DNA of 19,712 bases. Origin: an archaeon. GTDB lineage: Archaea; Iainarchaeota; Iainarchaeia; Iainarchaeales; Iainarchaeaceae. Position numbers and translations under genes: made by a program. The notes under the pieces were generated by a model that was not told where the DNA came from, searched no databases, and worked only from the letters and a program-made list of their open reading frames with translations. Position 1 is the first letter of the stretch. Each line of letters opens with the position of its first letter. The DNA lies in the NCBI GenBank assembly GCA_005239615.1, contig SBBR01000013.1:1-19712 (forward strand), given 5' to 3'. This document shows positions 11,814 to 19,712 of the stretch, piece after piece.

Positions 11814-11820
11814 TTTAAAT
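11814..11820 (+). promoter_or_regulatory. TATA-like box of tRNA-Arg
   Basis: TTTAAAT is centred about 30 bases before the tRNA 5' end, leaving at most a few leader bases. Confidence 0.5.
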
Positions 11821-11846
11821 GGGTGGAAGGAAAAAGTTGTTGTGAT

Positions 11847-11921
<75 letters not shown>

Positions 11922-11959
11922 TCCCACCATCAAAAATGGGGCACGGTGCATTTTTCGCC

Positions 11960-11980
11960 AGCCTTTTTTGCGAAAAGGCT
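11960..11980 (+). repeat. Stem-loop next to the tRNA-Arg 3' remnant
   Basis: AGCCTTTT-TTGCG-AAAAGGCT is a perfect 8-bp hairpin. TTTTCGC (11952-11958) can alternatively pair with GCGAAAA (11970-11976), so two folds compete. The hairpin ends exactly where the remnant begins. Confidence 0.55.
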
Positions 11981-12002
11981 GTTCATAATTTCACCTGGTC
12001 CG
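11981..12002 (+). repeat. Degenerate copy of the tRNA-Arg(TCT) 3' end
   Basis: This 22-base stretch matches 11901-11921 (T loop through discriminator) at 19 of 22 aligned columns, with one inserted T and two substitutions. No 5' tRNA part precedes it. It resembles the leftover attachment half of an element once integrated at the tRNA 3' end, or a partial tandem duplication. No integrase gene is present. Confidence 0.6.
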
Positions 12003-12053
12003 CTTTAGAATTCCGGTAAATATTGAGCGTGCCGGCAATAACGTCTCGAATGC

Positions 12054-12061
12054 CTTAAAAA
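12054..12061 (+). promoter_or_regulatory. TATA-like box upstream of the yhhQ-type gene
   Basis: CTTAAAAA predicts a start near 12084 and so a leader of about 135 bases, unlike the leaderless genes elsewhere in the window. Confidence 0.4.
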
Positions 12062-12217
12062 GGTTCCAAGGACCTACATTTCAACAAGGGGGGCATACAG
12101 TATGACTGGGAAAAAGCGTTGTTTCGGGTTGCAACTACCATGAAAAGTCCGTACGCGCGAGAATATGGGAAAAGTCAAGTATGAAAGGAACTACTTGATC
12201 CAAAAAAAGTGAGGCTG

Positions 12218-12928
12218 ATGGAGAAAAGACAAGCTAAAATTAATGAGGTTGGTGAGGACGGGAGTAGAGAGCTCAGGTTCTACACTACAATCACAGGCCT
12301 CTTCGTTGCCGTGCTCCTGATTTCAAACATCGCCTCGGCGAAGATACTCTTGCTGGGGCCATTCACATTCGACGGCGGCACGATACTGTTCCCGCTCTCG
12401 TATATCTTCGGCGACATCCTCACCGAGGTCTACGGCTTCAGGCGCGCGAGGAAGGTCATATGGGTAGGCTTTGGCTCCGCGCTCCTCATGTCAATCGTGT
12501 TCTTCGTTGTGGGCATGCTTCCCTCAGACCCGAGCTGGGCCGGGCAGGCCTCGTACGACGCTATCCTAGGTTTCGTGCCGAGGATAGTGCTTGCCTCGCT
12601 CATAGCCTACTTCGCGGGCGAGTTCACGAACAGCTTCGTGCTCGCGAAAATGAAAATCATGAGCAAGGGAAAATACCTCTACCAAAGGACTATAGGCTCG
12701 ACAGTTGCCGGCCAGGTAGTTGACACGGTGGTATTTTCTACTATAGCGTTCCTAGGTGTCCTCCCGACGGATGTGTTTGTGGCGCTCGTTGTATCGAACT
12801 ACGTCTTCAAGGTCGGCGTGGAAGTGCTGTTCACGCCCATAACCTACGCCGTCGTGGGTTTCCTCAAGAAGTCCGAGGGCATAGACCATTACGACTACAG
12901 AACCGATTTTTCGCCATTCAGGTTCTGA
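12218..12928 (+). CDS. yhhQ: YhhQ-family queuosine/archaeosine precursor transporter
   Basis: This 236-residue membrane protein has about six hydrophobic spans and the family hallmarks: LLISNIASAKI (residues 33-43), FDGGTILFPLSYIFGDILTEVYG (starting at 51), GEFTNSFVLAKMK (134-146) and RTIGSTVAGQVVDTVVF (157-173). In bacteria YhhQ takes up preQ0/preQ1 for tRNA queuosine. In an archaeon the natural product would be archaeosine at position 15 of tRNA, which also needs preQ0 (inference). A Glu/Lys-rich head of about 20 residues precedes the first span. I use the ATG at 12218; a GTG at 12209 would add three residues. The leader carries three tiny overlapping reading frames. Confidence 0.9.
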   Translation: MEKRQAKINEVGEDGSRELRFYTTITGLFVAVLLISNIASAKILLLGPFTFDGGTILFPLSYIFGDILTEVYGFRRARKVIWVGFGSALLMSIVFFVVGMLPSDPSWAGQASYDAILGFVPRIVLASLIAYFAGEFTNSFVLAKMKIMSKGKYLYQRTIGSTVAGQVVDTVVFSTIAFLGVLPTDVFVALVVSNYVFKVGVEVLFTPITYAVVGFLKKSEGIDHYDYRTDFSPFRF

Positions 12929-12965
12929 CATGTTATGTATGGGGCGGTTTTTTACGGTGGGCAGG

Positions 12966-12973
12966 CTTTAAAT
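12966..12973 (+). promoter_or_regulatory. TATA-like box of argS
   Basis: CTTTAAAT lies about 42 bases before the ATG at 13012, giving a leader of about 16 bases. A second AT-rich motif, GATTTATT (12986-12993), would instead give a leaderless start. Confidence 0.4.
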
Positions 12974-13011
12974 GGCTTTTAGGTTGATTTATTCTGGGGA
13001 TTGAAAAACCT

Positions 13012-14742
13012 ATGTTCAGGAGCGGGCTTGTAAAGGCAATCGCCAAGGCTGGCGTTGAGGAAAAGCTAGTTGAGCAGTTGCTTGAGGTTCCCCCACATAA
13101 GCAGATGGGCGATTTCGCGCTGCCCTGTTTCAAGCTCGCCGCCGTGATGAAAAAGAGCCCAGCTGCCATCGCGCAGGAGCTAAGGGAAAAAATTCCGCTT
13201 CCGCAAGGGTTCAGCAAAGCTGAGGCGAAAGGCCCTTACATCAATTTCTATCTTGATGAGGGAAAGTTCAGCAGCTTAGTCATCGCCGAAATCCTCAGGG
13301 AGAAGGGCAAGTATGGCCTCGCCCGGCCCACAGGGGAAAAGATTATCGTTGAGTACTGCCAGGCCAACCCCATGAAGGCGTTCCACATTGGCCACGTGAG
13401 GAACATAGTGCTTGGGGAGGCGATTTCGAGGCTCTTCGAGGCCTCTGGCAGAAAGGTCTTCAGGGCGAATTATGGGGGGGATGTCGGGCCGCACGTCAGC
13501 AAAACCCTCTACGCATACAGGGAACTTTCCCACATGCCTGAGCCAAAGGACGTTTTCGAGAAGGGAAAATGGCTCGGCGACCTTTATGCGTCAGGTGCAA
13601 AGGCTGTCAGGGAGGACGAGGAACAGGGAGGAAGCAAAGGGTTAGAGCAGAAGATGCGCGACATGGTTGTTGCCCTTGAAAAGGGCAGGGACAAGTGGCT
13701 TGTCGCGGACTGGAAGAGGCTCAGGAAAGCGAGCCTCAAGTACTTCGATGGCATTTACACGGAGCTCGGCACAGAGTTCGACAGGATAATACTCGAGAGC
13801 GAGGTCGAGAAGGAAGGCATCAAGATAGCGCACAGGCTGCTCGAGCAGGGTTTTGCCATAAAGGACCAGGGTGCGGTGCTTGTCGATTTGGAGGAGCAAG
13901 GCCTCGGCAAGTTCCTTATCCTGAAGAGCGACGGAGCGGCGCTCTACTCCAGCAAGGACCTCGCCCTCGCTAAGCTCAAGAAGGAAAAGATAAAGGCAGG
14001 GATTTCCTATAACGTGGTAGGCGCGGAGCAAACCCACTACTTCAGGCAGCTCGTAAAGACGCTGGACATCCTGAACGAAAGTGGCCCAAGGCCTGAATAC
14101 TGCAAAACAGTGGCGCTGCACTATGAGTTGGTGCGGCTAGAAAGTGGTAAGATGTCCTCGCGCGAAGGTAATGTCATAACCTACTATGAGCTGTACAGCG
14201 AAGTTTTCGCCAAGACTCTCGTGGAAACAATGCAAAGGCACCCTAGCTGGAAGAAGGGGAAATTAGAGGCAACTGCTAAGGCGATTGGCCTCGCGGCGAT
14301 AAAGTTCGGCATGCTCGCCCACGATAGGAACAGCGTGATTACCTTCAACTGGGAGAAGGCTACTGCCATTGAGGGAGAGACAGGGCCGTTCATACTCTAC
14401 AGCTACGCCCGCGCAAACAGCATACTGCGCAAGGCAGGGAAGCTTGCTAAGGCGAAACCGGGAAAAATCATGCTCACGCATGAAAAGGAGAAGACCCTGG
14501 TTTCCATGCTTGCGGCCTTCAGGGGAAAAGTCGGCGAGGCAGCTGAGCAGTCCAACCCGCACAAAATAGCATTTTACCTCCTTAAGTTGAGCCAGGAGTT
14601 CAACTCATTCTACCACGAGGTGCCTGTGCTGCAGGCCGAGAAGGAAAAGGCAGTGCAGAGGCTTGCGCTCGTGAAGGCGGTGGCGCAGATCCTGGAGAAT
14701 GGCCTCTGGCTGCTCAACATCGAGCCCATAACTGAAATGTGA
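13012..14742 (+). CDS. argS: Arginyl-tRNA synthetase
   Basis: This 576-residue class I enzyme charges tRNA-Arg in the cytoplasm. The N-terminal additional domain (about 1-85), which recognises the tRNA D-loop side, ends in KGPYINFYL. The Rossmann catalytic core has HIGHVRN (125-131) and the KMSKS equivalent KMSSREGNV near residue 380. The anticodon-binding DALR helix bundle begins at about residue 455 with GPFILYSYARANSILRK just before it, and the protein ends in the usual C-terminal Met (EPITEM). The length fits the family. A tRNA-Arg(TCT) lies 1.1 kb upstream. The rsh gene follows in the same direction after 119 bases, but has its own TATA-like box. Confidence 0.96.
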   Translation: MFRSGLVKAIAKAGVEEKLVEQLLEVPPHKQMGDFALPCFKLAAVMKKSPAAIAQELREKIPLPQGFSKAEAKGPYINFYLDEGKFSSLVIAEILREKGKYGLARPTGEKIIVEYCQANPMKAFHIGHVRNIVLGEAISRLFEASGRKVFRANYGGDVGPHVSKTLYAYRELSHMPEPKDVFEKGKWLGDLYASGAKAVREDEEQGGSKGLEQKMRDMVVALEKGRDKWLVADWKRLRKASLKYFDGIYTELGTEFDRIILESEVEKEGIKIAHRLLEQGFAIKDQGAVLVDLEEQGLGKFLILKSDGAALYSSKDLALAKLKKEKIKAGISYNVVGAEQTHYFRQLVKTLDILNESGPRPEYCKTVALHYELVRLESGKMSSREGNVITYYELYSEVFAKTLVETMQRHPSWKKGKLEATAKAIGLAAIKFGMLAHDRNSVITFNWEKATAIEGETGPFILYSYARANSILRKAGKLAKAKPGKIMLTHEKEKTLVSMLAAFRGKVGEAAEQSNPHKIAFYLLKLSQEFNSFYHEVPVLQAEKEKAVQRLALVKAVAQILENGLWLLNIEPITEM

Positions 14743-14828
14743 CTCCAATTGTCGAAATCATTTTGGGTATAAAACCCTGTTTAGGGACGGCCCCGCTATC
14801 CACAATCGCGGAAAGGCATCGGATTGGG

Positions 14829-14835
14829 CTTAAAT
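14829..14835 (+). promoter_or_regulatory. TATA-like box of rsh
   Basis: CTTAAAT is centred 30 bases before the ATG at 14862, supporting that start and a leaderless mRNA. Confidence 0.5.
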
Positions 14836-14861
14836 TCATTTCTGTGGCAGATGCTTATAGT

Positions 14862-16547
14862 ATGGTTCCACGGGCCGAGCAGGAGCTGAAGGAAATAGAG
14901 ATGGCCATGCCTAGATTCAGACCTGAAGCAGATTTCAGCATGCTAGAGGAGGCCTACTACTTCTCGAAGAAGGCGCACGAGGGCCAGTTCAGGGAGTCGG
15001 GCGAGGCCTACTTCACACACCCTGTCGCGGTGGCGAAGGAACTCGCAAAAAAAGGTATGGATGAGGTCGTGGTCAGCGCCGCGCTGCTGCATGACATTAT
15101 CGAGGACACGAAAACCGACAAGAAGGAAATACTCTCGAAGTTCGGGGAGGACGTCTACAGGCTCGTCGACGGCCTCACAAAGCTTGATGCCCTCGCGTTC
15201 AGGTCGAGGCAGGAGCACTCCAACGCCAGCATAATCAAGACTATGATGGCGGCGTCGAAGGACATTAGGGTGCTCGTGATAAAGCTCTACGACAAGCTGC
15301 ACAACATGCGGACCATTTCCTTCCTCGACGAGGAAAAGAGGAAAAGGATTGCGGCTGACGCCCTGACTGTTTACGTTCCGATTTCCCACAAACTCGGCAT
15401 GCATGCCATGAAGTACGAGCTTGAAGATATCTGCTTCGCCACTCTCGAACCCCAAAAGTTCACAGAGATCAGGAAAAGCGTGACGGCGAGCAGGAAAAGG
15501 AAGGCAGGCGTGATATCGAAGGCAATTTCAGTCCTTAAGAAGAAGCACCCGCAGGCTGGGTGGAGGCTGGGGGAAAAGCACAAGTCATTCTACTCGACCT
15601 ACAGCAAGATGATTGCGCAGGACAAGAGGATTGGAGAGATTAACGACACCCTCATTCTGAAGGTCCTGGTGCCGGACAGGCTTGGCTGCTATGCTGCGCT
15701 TGGCATGGTCCACGAGTGCTTCAAGCCCATTCCAACAAAAATGAAGGACATGATTGCAATTCCAGAATACGCAATTTACCAGTCGCTTCACACCCAGATC
15801 ATAGGCCCTGACAAGAAGCCGCTGAAAGTCTACATATTCTCTGAGGAGATGGACAGGATTGCTGAGGATGGCGTTGTGGCGCTCCTAAGGGAGAACGGCG
15901 GCGGCAGTGACATAATGGCCCGTTACTCAAGGCTCTTCCCGACCATAAGACTTTCAGACGCAGACATGGATGAGAAAGTGGCTGATGCGCTGAACCTCGA
16001 TTTCCACAACAGCGCCATGATAGTGTTCACGGAAAACGGCGACGTGGTCAACCTCCCGCTCAACTCGACTGCACTTGATTTCGCCTTTTTCCACGATGAG
16101 AGAAGCGCCACAAGGGCGGCCAAGGCAGAGGTCAACGGCAGGATGGTGCCTCTCTGGACGAGACTGAATGCTGGTGATGTTGTTAAGGTGCATTATTCTT
16201 TCATGGGGCAGGTGAACCTCAAGTGGGAATCGTTCGTGCATTCTGGCAAGGCAAGAAGGATTATACAAAAGGAGTTGAAGAGGAAAAACCTGTGCACTAG
16301 CAACAGACTCGCCAAGATAAGGGTCGAGTATCTCGACACGCCAGCGATATTCTCGAGGCTTGTCGGGGTGCTCGCGAAGCACGGTCTCGACCTTGAGATT
16401 GTAAACGGCTCCTGCAGGAGCGACAGGTCAACCTGCATTACCGAGTACTATGTTAGGAACATGGATTCCTCGAAGCTCCACAAGGCCATCAAGGAGCTCA
16501 GGAACATGCAGGAGACACTCGACCTGCAGGTTGACTACCTGGTCTGA
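14862..16547 (+). CDS. rsh: Long RelA/SpoT homologue, predicted (p)ppGpp hydrolase with degenerate synthetase
   Basis: This 561-residue protein has the full long-RSH architecture: HD hydrolase (about 30-190), synthetase-like domain (about 230-345), TGS (about 385-446) and a C-terminal ACT domain (about 484-560). Hydrolase residues are intact: Arg44, His53, His77-Asp78, Glu81-Asp82 (LLHDIIEDT), Asp144 and Asn148 (YDKLHNMRT). The numbering matches Rel of Streptococcus. The synthetase keeps YQSLHT, but the usual catalytic IExQIR reads LKVYIF (321-326), so the essential Glu is lost, and the RxK of the ATP site is changed. It should degrade alarmone, not make it. I start at 14862 because of the TATA box and because the HD domain numbering then fits; an in-frame start at 14739 overlaps argS and adds 41 non-conserved residues. 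It lies between argS and leuS. Confidence 0.9.
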   Translation: MVPRAEQELKEIEMAMPRFRPEADFSMLEEAYYFSKKAHEGQFRESGEAYFTHPVAVAKELAKKGMDEVVVSAALLHDIIEDTKTDKKEILSKFGEDVYRLVDGLTKLDALAFRSRQEHSNASIIKTMMAASKDIRVLVIKLYDKLHNMRTISFLDEEKRKRIAADALTVYVPISHKLGMHAMKYELEDICFATLEPQKFTEIRKSVTASRKRKAGVISKAISVLKKKHPQAGWRLGEKHKSFYSTYSKMIAQDKRIGEINDTLILKVLVPDRLGCYAALGMVHECFKPIPTKMKDMIAIPEYAIYQSLHTQIIGPDKKPLKVYIFSEEMDRIAEDGVVALLRENGGGSDIMARYSRLFPTIRLSDADMDEKVADALNLDFHNSAMIVFTENGDVVNLPLNSTALDFAFFHDERSATRAAKAEVNGRMVPLWTRLNAGDVVKVHYSFMGQVNLKWESFVHSGKARRIIQKELKRKNLCTSNRLAKIRVEYLDTPAIFSRLVGVLAKHGLDLEIVNGSCRSDRSTCITEYYVRNMDSSKLHKAIKELRNMQETLDLQVDYLV

Positions 16548-16697
16548 GCTCCGCAGCGTAAGCCTCTTGCTACTATACGCTGGACGAAGCCGGTCTTTCC
16601 CCGAAATGAACAAAAACCTGCATAAATGACTGGGGCGTTTTTTGGGGTTGCTGGGATTTTAGTGCCCCGATGGATTGGCGCCAGAAAAACCTGCGGC
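16548..16697. terminator. Convergent intergenic region between rsh and leuS
   Basis: There is no gene here. A GGGGC/GCCCC pairing (near 16632 and 16662) with an intervening run of six T may serve as a terminator for rsh, and GGCGCC-type sequence follows. I see no strong promoter. Confidence 0.3.
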
Positions 16698-19619
16698 TTA
16701 TTCCACTATTATTGCAGGCTTGAGGGGGAACGCCCTCTGTGCCTTGTCAAGGCTGGCTTTGGCAGAAGCGGCATCAAGCACCTCTACTTCAGCGCCGAAC
16801 TCCTTAGCGAAAAAACTAATGTTCTCAAGGAGCAGCGCCGTCTCATCCACCCTTTCCCTTCCCTCGAATTCCTTAGCGACCTTCACTGCCTGCTTCGCAA
16901 AGCCCTCGACTTCCTTCTCGTGCGACCTGATGACGGGATTCTGCATCAGGGCCTTCATTACCGCTCCGAAGTCCGGTTTCCCCCTGCACGCAGCTGCTGC
17001 GAGGGCGATTGCATTCCACTTCCAATCGGGCGCCGTGAATATGGTTATTTTCCTTGGCTTGGCAATCCGCGCAAGCTCCATTATGCGCCTGACGTCCTCG
17101 AGCGTCTGCTGGACAAGCCTCTCCGACTCCCCATAATCCGCCCTTATCTTCGCCATGTCGAAAGAAGGCCATTGGCACATGCATACCAAGCCCTTGCCGC
17201 CGAGTTTTTCCCAAGCTTCTTCCGCGACGAAAGACGTGACGGTGGAAAGCATTAGGCACTGCGCCACAATGGCTTCCTTGATTAGGGACTTTTCGGGTTT
17301 CCCTCCGGTGCGGTGCAGGTACCATTTTATTATGCGCTGCAGCTCGAAGAATGAATTGCGGAGGCCTGTCTTGAACATCGCACAGTCCATCGCATCGGTC
17401 GTTTCCTTTATAATCCTGTTCAGCTCGGATTCGAACCAGTTGTCTATTGCCCTGCGCTCCTTCAGTGCAACGCCTGAGAAAGCCAGCTTAGGGGCCTGCT
17501 CGAGCCACTCCGAGAGCTTGGTCTTCATGGATTCTGCCATGGCAAACTCGAAGTTGGCGTCGTCAAGGCCCTCGCCCCCTGAAAGGACGGCAAAGCGCGA
17601 GGCATCACAGCCGAACTTTTCCGTCAACTCCCGCAGGAGGATAAAGTTGCCCTTGGACTTGGACATCTTCTCGCCGTTCACCATTATCCAGCCGTTTGCG
17701 CCGATGCCTTTCGGCCATTTAGATGGGTCTTGCCAGACGGCAATGTGGTTGAACATGAAGAATGTCAGGTGGTTCTGGATGAGGTCCTTGCCTGAGTTGC
17801 GGAAGTCAACAGGGTACCAGTACTCGAACTCCCTGCGCAATTCACCGCAGATTTTCATGTCGACCTTCAGGTTTCCAACATCAGCCTCACGGAAATCTCC
17901 TTTCTCGGCCACAGCCCTTTTGAACCTTGCAGGCTTTTTGACATTTGCATCGCCGCCCCCTTTCCCTAGGAACACATAATCAAAAAATGCGTCGTTTATT
18001 TTGCCCTGTGGAATCTCCTTTATGCGGTGCGCAATTGTATAGTAGGCCATGTAAATGGTGGAGTCGCTCAGGCTCTCAATCACCCACTTCTCATTCCATG
18101 GGAGATTGGTGCCCAGGCCGAACTCTCGCGTGCAGGGCCAGTCGTTGAGCCAGCCAATCACATACTCGAATTGCTGGCGCGCTGTTTCAGGGTAGAGCCG
18201 CAGGAGTGCGAGCGCGTTGCGGCACTGTTCTTTCCACTGCGGGTCACTGTACTTTATGAACCACTGGTCCGAGACGATTTTCACGACTGATTCTGTGAGG
18301 CATCTGCAGACCACCCTTCCTGTCAGCTCGTAAAAAATGCCAGCCGCACCCCTGTCAATCAACTCCTTTTTCACCTTGTCCTTCGCGGTTGTCACGGTTT
18401 GGCCGGAGTAACTGCCTGTGTTCGCGTTCATTACCCCTTCGTAAAAGCCCTTTCTGTAGACGATTTTCTTTGCCTCTTCGAGCTTTTCGCGCTCGCCCTG
18501 ATTTTTTATTTTCATGTCCTCGACGATTTTCACGGCTGCCATCGGACCCAAGTCTTTTGAATCTATTATGGGAATCGGCTTTATTGACCTGACAGCTCCA
18601 TAATCCAACCCGTGCCTTTCGCATTCCGCCTTTGACTGCTGCAGGTCGCGGAGGCCGACATAATCGTCGGGTGCGTCCGCAGGCACGCTTGTGACGATGC
18701 CCGTGCCCTTGGAAGGGTCGCAAAACGAAGCAGGAAGGATGGGCAATTCCCTCTCAATCATTGGCGCGACAGCACTTTTGCCGATAAGTTCCTTGCCGCT
18801 CACCGCACCCAAAATCTTGATTTCATGGCCTTGGTTCTGGAGTTTGCCGAAAAATTCTTTGCTACCGAGCCAAGCCTCGCCATCAACGATTGCCCTTGCG
18901 TACTCGGCCTCCGGGTTGACCCAGAGGTTGGTCTGGCCAAAAACTGTTTCAGGGCGCAGGGTTGCAGCAACAATGAACTCCTTTCCAAACCTGAACTTGA
19001 GGAGCGTGAACTCCTGCGGAGTTTCGCCCTCTCCCTCCACGCGCGAGTGGTCAGGAACAGGAGAGTTGTCCTTCACGCACCACACAACTGGGTGCCTGCC
19101 CTTCACTACATAGCCCTTTTCCTTCAGCTTGCTGAACTGCCACTTGATGAACTTGTCATAGTGCGGATTGAGGGATGTCGTTATGAAGCTCCTCCTCCAG
19201 TCCACACTCATGCCCAATGCCCTCAGGTCCTTCTCCGCTTCCTTGGGGAAATACTCGACCCATTTCTCCGGCCTCTCGAACTCTCTTGCCTGCTTCTCGG
19301 AAATGCCGAGCTGGGCCATTATTTCAAGTTGCTTCGGCTCGTTCTCGCGGATGCGCTGCGCGGCATTTTCAATAGGGCTGCCGGTGCAGTGCCATGCCTG
19401 TGGGAAGAGGACATTGTAGCCTCTCATGCGCTTATAGCGCGCCATGGCCTCGACCCTCATAAGGGTGTAGAAGTGGCCGAGGTGCATGAGCGAGTTCATG
19501 TAGGGGTAAGGGAAATTCACGAAGAACTTCGGCCTGCTGTCCGGGTTCGCCTCGAAGGCTCTTTCTTTCTCCCAGCGAGCGAGCCACTTTTTCTCTAGCG
19601 CCGCAAAATCGGTTGGCAT
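16698..19619 (-). CDS. leuS: Leucyl-tRNA synthetase, archaeal type
   Basis: This 973-residue class I enzyme charges tRNA-Leu in the cytoplasm. The signature HLGH is at residues 46-49 (NSLMHLGHFYT), and KMSKSKGNF is near residue 650 (NGEKMSKSKGNF). The CP1 editing insert, which hydrolyses mischarged tRNA, occupies about residues 200-430 and contains the conserved AATLRPETVFGQTNLWVN. The helical anticodon domain and the C-terminal archaeal extension (about 780-973) follow. The length and the EKMSKSKGN context fit the archaeal/eukaryotic LeuRS type, not the bacterial one. The ATG at 19619 is the first plausible start and precedes the conserved EKKWLARWE. The nearest TATA-like TTTAAA (19633-19638) is only about 17 bases upstream, too close to be certain. 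It is convergent with rsh. Confidence 0.96.
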   Translation of the reverse strand: MPTDFAALEKKWLARWEKERAFEANPDSRPKFFVNFPYPYMNSLMHLGHFYTLMRVEAMARYKRMRGYNVLFPQAWHCTGSPIENAAQRIRENEPKQLEIMAQLGISEKQAREFERPEKWVEYFPKEAEKDLRALGMSVDWRRSFITTSLNPHYDKFIKWQFSKLKEKGYVVKGRHPVVWCVKDNSPVPDHSRVEGEGETPQEFTLLKFRFGKEFIVAATLRPETVFGQTNLWVNPEAEYARAIVDGEAWLGSKEFFGKLQNQGHEIKILGAVSGKELIGKSAVAPMIERELPILPASFCDPSKGTGIVTSVPADAPDDYVGLRDLQQSKAECERHGLDYGAVRSIKPIPIIDSKDLGPMAAVKIVEDMKIKNQGEREKLEEAKKIVYRKGFYEGVMNANTGSYSGQTVTTAKDKVKKELIDRGAAGIFYELTGRVVCRCLTESVVKIVSDQWFIKYSDPQWKEQCRNALALLRLYPETARQQFEYVIGWLNDWPCTREFGLGTNLPWNEKWVIESLSDSTIYMAYYTIAHRIKEIPQGKINDAFFDYVFLGKGGGDANVKKPARFKRAVAEKGDFREADVGNLKVDMKICGELRREFEYWYPVDFRNSGKDLIQNHLTFFMFNHIAVWQDPSKWPKGIGANGWIMVNGEKMSKSKGNFILLRELTEKFGCDASRFAVLSGGEGLDDANFEFAMAESMKTKLSEWLEQAPKLAFSGVALKERRAIDNWFESELNRIIKETTDAMDCAMFKTGLRNSFFELQRIIKWYLHRTGGKPEKSLIKEAIVAQCLMLSTVTSFVAEEAWEKLGGKGLVCMCQWPSFDMAKIRADYGESERLVQQTLEDVRRIMELARIAKPRKITIFTAPDWKWNAIALAAAACRGKPDFGAVMKALMQNPVIRSHEKEVEGFAKQAVKVAKEFEGRERVDETALLLENISFFAKEFGAEVEVLDAASAKASLDKAQRAFPLKPAIIVE

Positions 19620-19632
19620 CTATGAAAACCCC

Positions 19633-19638
19633 TTTAAA
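19633..19638. promoter_or_regulatory. TATA-like motif near the right edge
   Basis: TTTAAA is palindromic. It is about 17 bases before the leuS start on the minus strand and about 42 bases before a possible plus-strand ATG at 19678. Neither spacing is ideal. Confidence 0.25.
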
Positions 19639-19677
19639 TGTTTCATTTTCTTCACCCAATTTTTTGCTTGTTTGGAC

Positions 19678-19712
19678 ATGCATCTATTCGTGCGTCAGCG
19701 CTTGCCCGAGAG
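19678..19712 (+). CDS. Possible start of a gene running off the window
   Basis: An ATG at 19678 opens a frame to the window end (begins MHLFVRQRLPE). It is too short to identify and may be spurious. Confidence 0.15.
   Translation, partial: MHLFVRQRLPE

Larger units (their letters stand above)
11922..12217 (+). other. Intergenic region: hairpins, tRNA-Arg 3' remnant, yhhQ leader
   Basis: This stretch holds no convincing protein gene. From left to right it contains: a small CCAT/ATGG stem and a T-run near 11951 that may end tRNA-Arg; a pair of mutually exclusive hairpins (TTTTCGC or AGCCTTTT, each able to pair with part of GCGAAAAGGCT); a degenerate copy of the tRNA-Arg 3' end; a TATA-like CTTAAAAA (12054-12061); and a leader of about 135 bases with three tiny chained reading frames before the transporter gene. 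Confidence 0.5.

Noticed and set aside
12060..12217. preQ1 riboswitch before yhhQ
   Set aside because: I cannot draw the compact pseudoknot of known preQ1 classes; the gene context alone is not evidence.
14739..14861. Extended start of rsh overlapping the argS stop
   Set aside because: The added residues match nothing in the family, and the HD domain numbering and TATA box support 14862.
16873..19598. Long antisense ORFs inside leuS (up to 274 codons)
   Set aside because: They are shadows of a strongly coding, moderately GC-rich gene. Their translations lack recognisable domains and the leuS frame is intact.

Overview
This window reads as archaeal chromosome, probably from a small-genome (DPANN-like) lineage; the lineage is inference, the domain is well supported. 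The evidence is: (i) TATA-like boxes centred about 26-30 bases before many start codons with almost no leader, the usual archaeal leaderless layout; (ii) two tRNA-Ser genes interrupted after position 37 by introns whose ends fold as bulge-helix-bulge splice sites; (iii) tRNA genes without encoded CCA; (iv) an archaeal-type LeuRS of 973 residues; (v) secreted lipoproteins, one with the Cys-rich tail often seen on extracytoplasmic proteins of such archaea. There is no phage, CRISPR, transposase or integrase gene. Most of the window is housekeeping and transport.

Layout. 1-401: a doubtful small ORF. 522-1574: MscS-type mechanosensitive channel. 1575-1959: non-coding, with a foldable segment and then the first copy (A) of a ~107-base structured repeat. 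1960-2227: tRNA-Ser(GGA) with a 184-base intron that contains a second copy (B). 2303-3896: an unknown protein and a divergently transcribed SDR. 3985-5432 (minus): SMR-type membrane protein, YdjM-like membrane protein and an AlkA-type DNA glycosylase, the last sharing a bidirectional promoter with a YgfZ/GcvT-like protein. 6252-6908: an Rpe-like protein lacking a usual metal ligand. 6928-7298: a second promoter/repeat module (copy C) and tRNA-Ser(TGA) with an 83-base intron. 7426-9410: two divergent lipoproteins (amidohydrolase, FKBP isomerase). 9478-11921: HIT protein, tRNA-Leu(GAG), an ECF-S-like membrane protein with a His/Asp/Glu-rich head, a membrane-anchored protein and tRNA-Arg(TCT). 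12218-19619: YhhQ-type queuosine-precursor transporter, ArgRS, a long RelA/SpoT homologue with an intact hydrolase and degenerate synthetase, and LeuRS.

The most unusual part is not protein-coding. The same structured repeat sits directly against the 5' end of both tRNA-Ser genes and again inside the intron of one of them. Each copy has two pyrimidine tracts and one purine tract arranged so that a hairpin plus a parallel third strand (a triple helix) can be drawn. Both introns also carry a 13-bp perfect pyrimidine/purine hairpin followed by a second purine tract. Together they suggest a tRNA-Ser-linked RNA (or DNA) structural element that could influence promoter opening, 5'-end processing or splicing. 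That function is a hypothesis; the repeats, folds and splice motifs are directly visible.

The remaining genes touch on translation and its control: ArgRS and LeuRS with one tRNA for each amino acid, a likely (p)ppGpp hydrolase between the two synthetases, and a transporter for a tRNA-modification precursor. This is a local grouping, not a demonstrated pathway.
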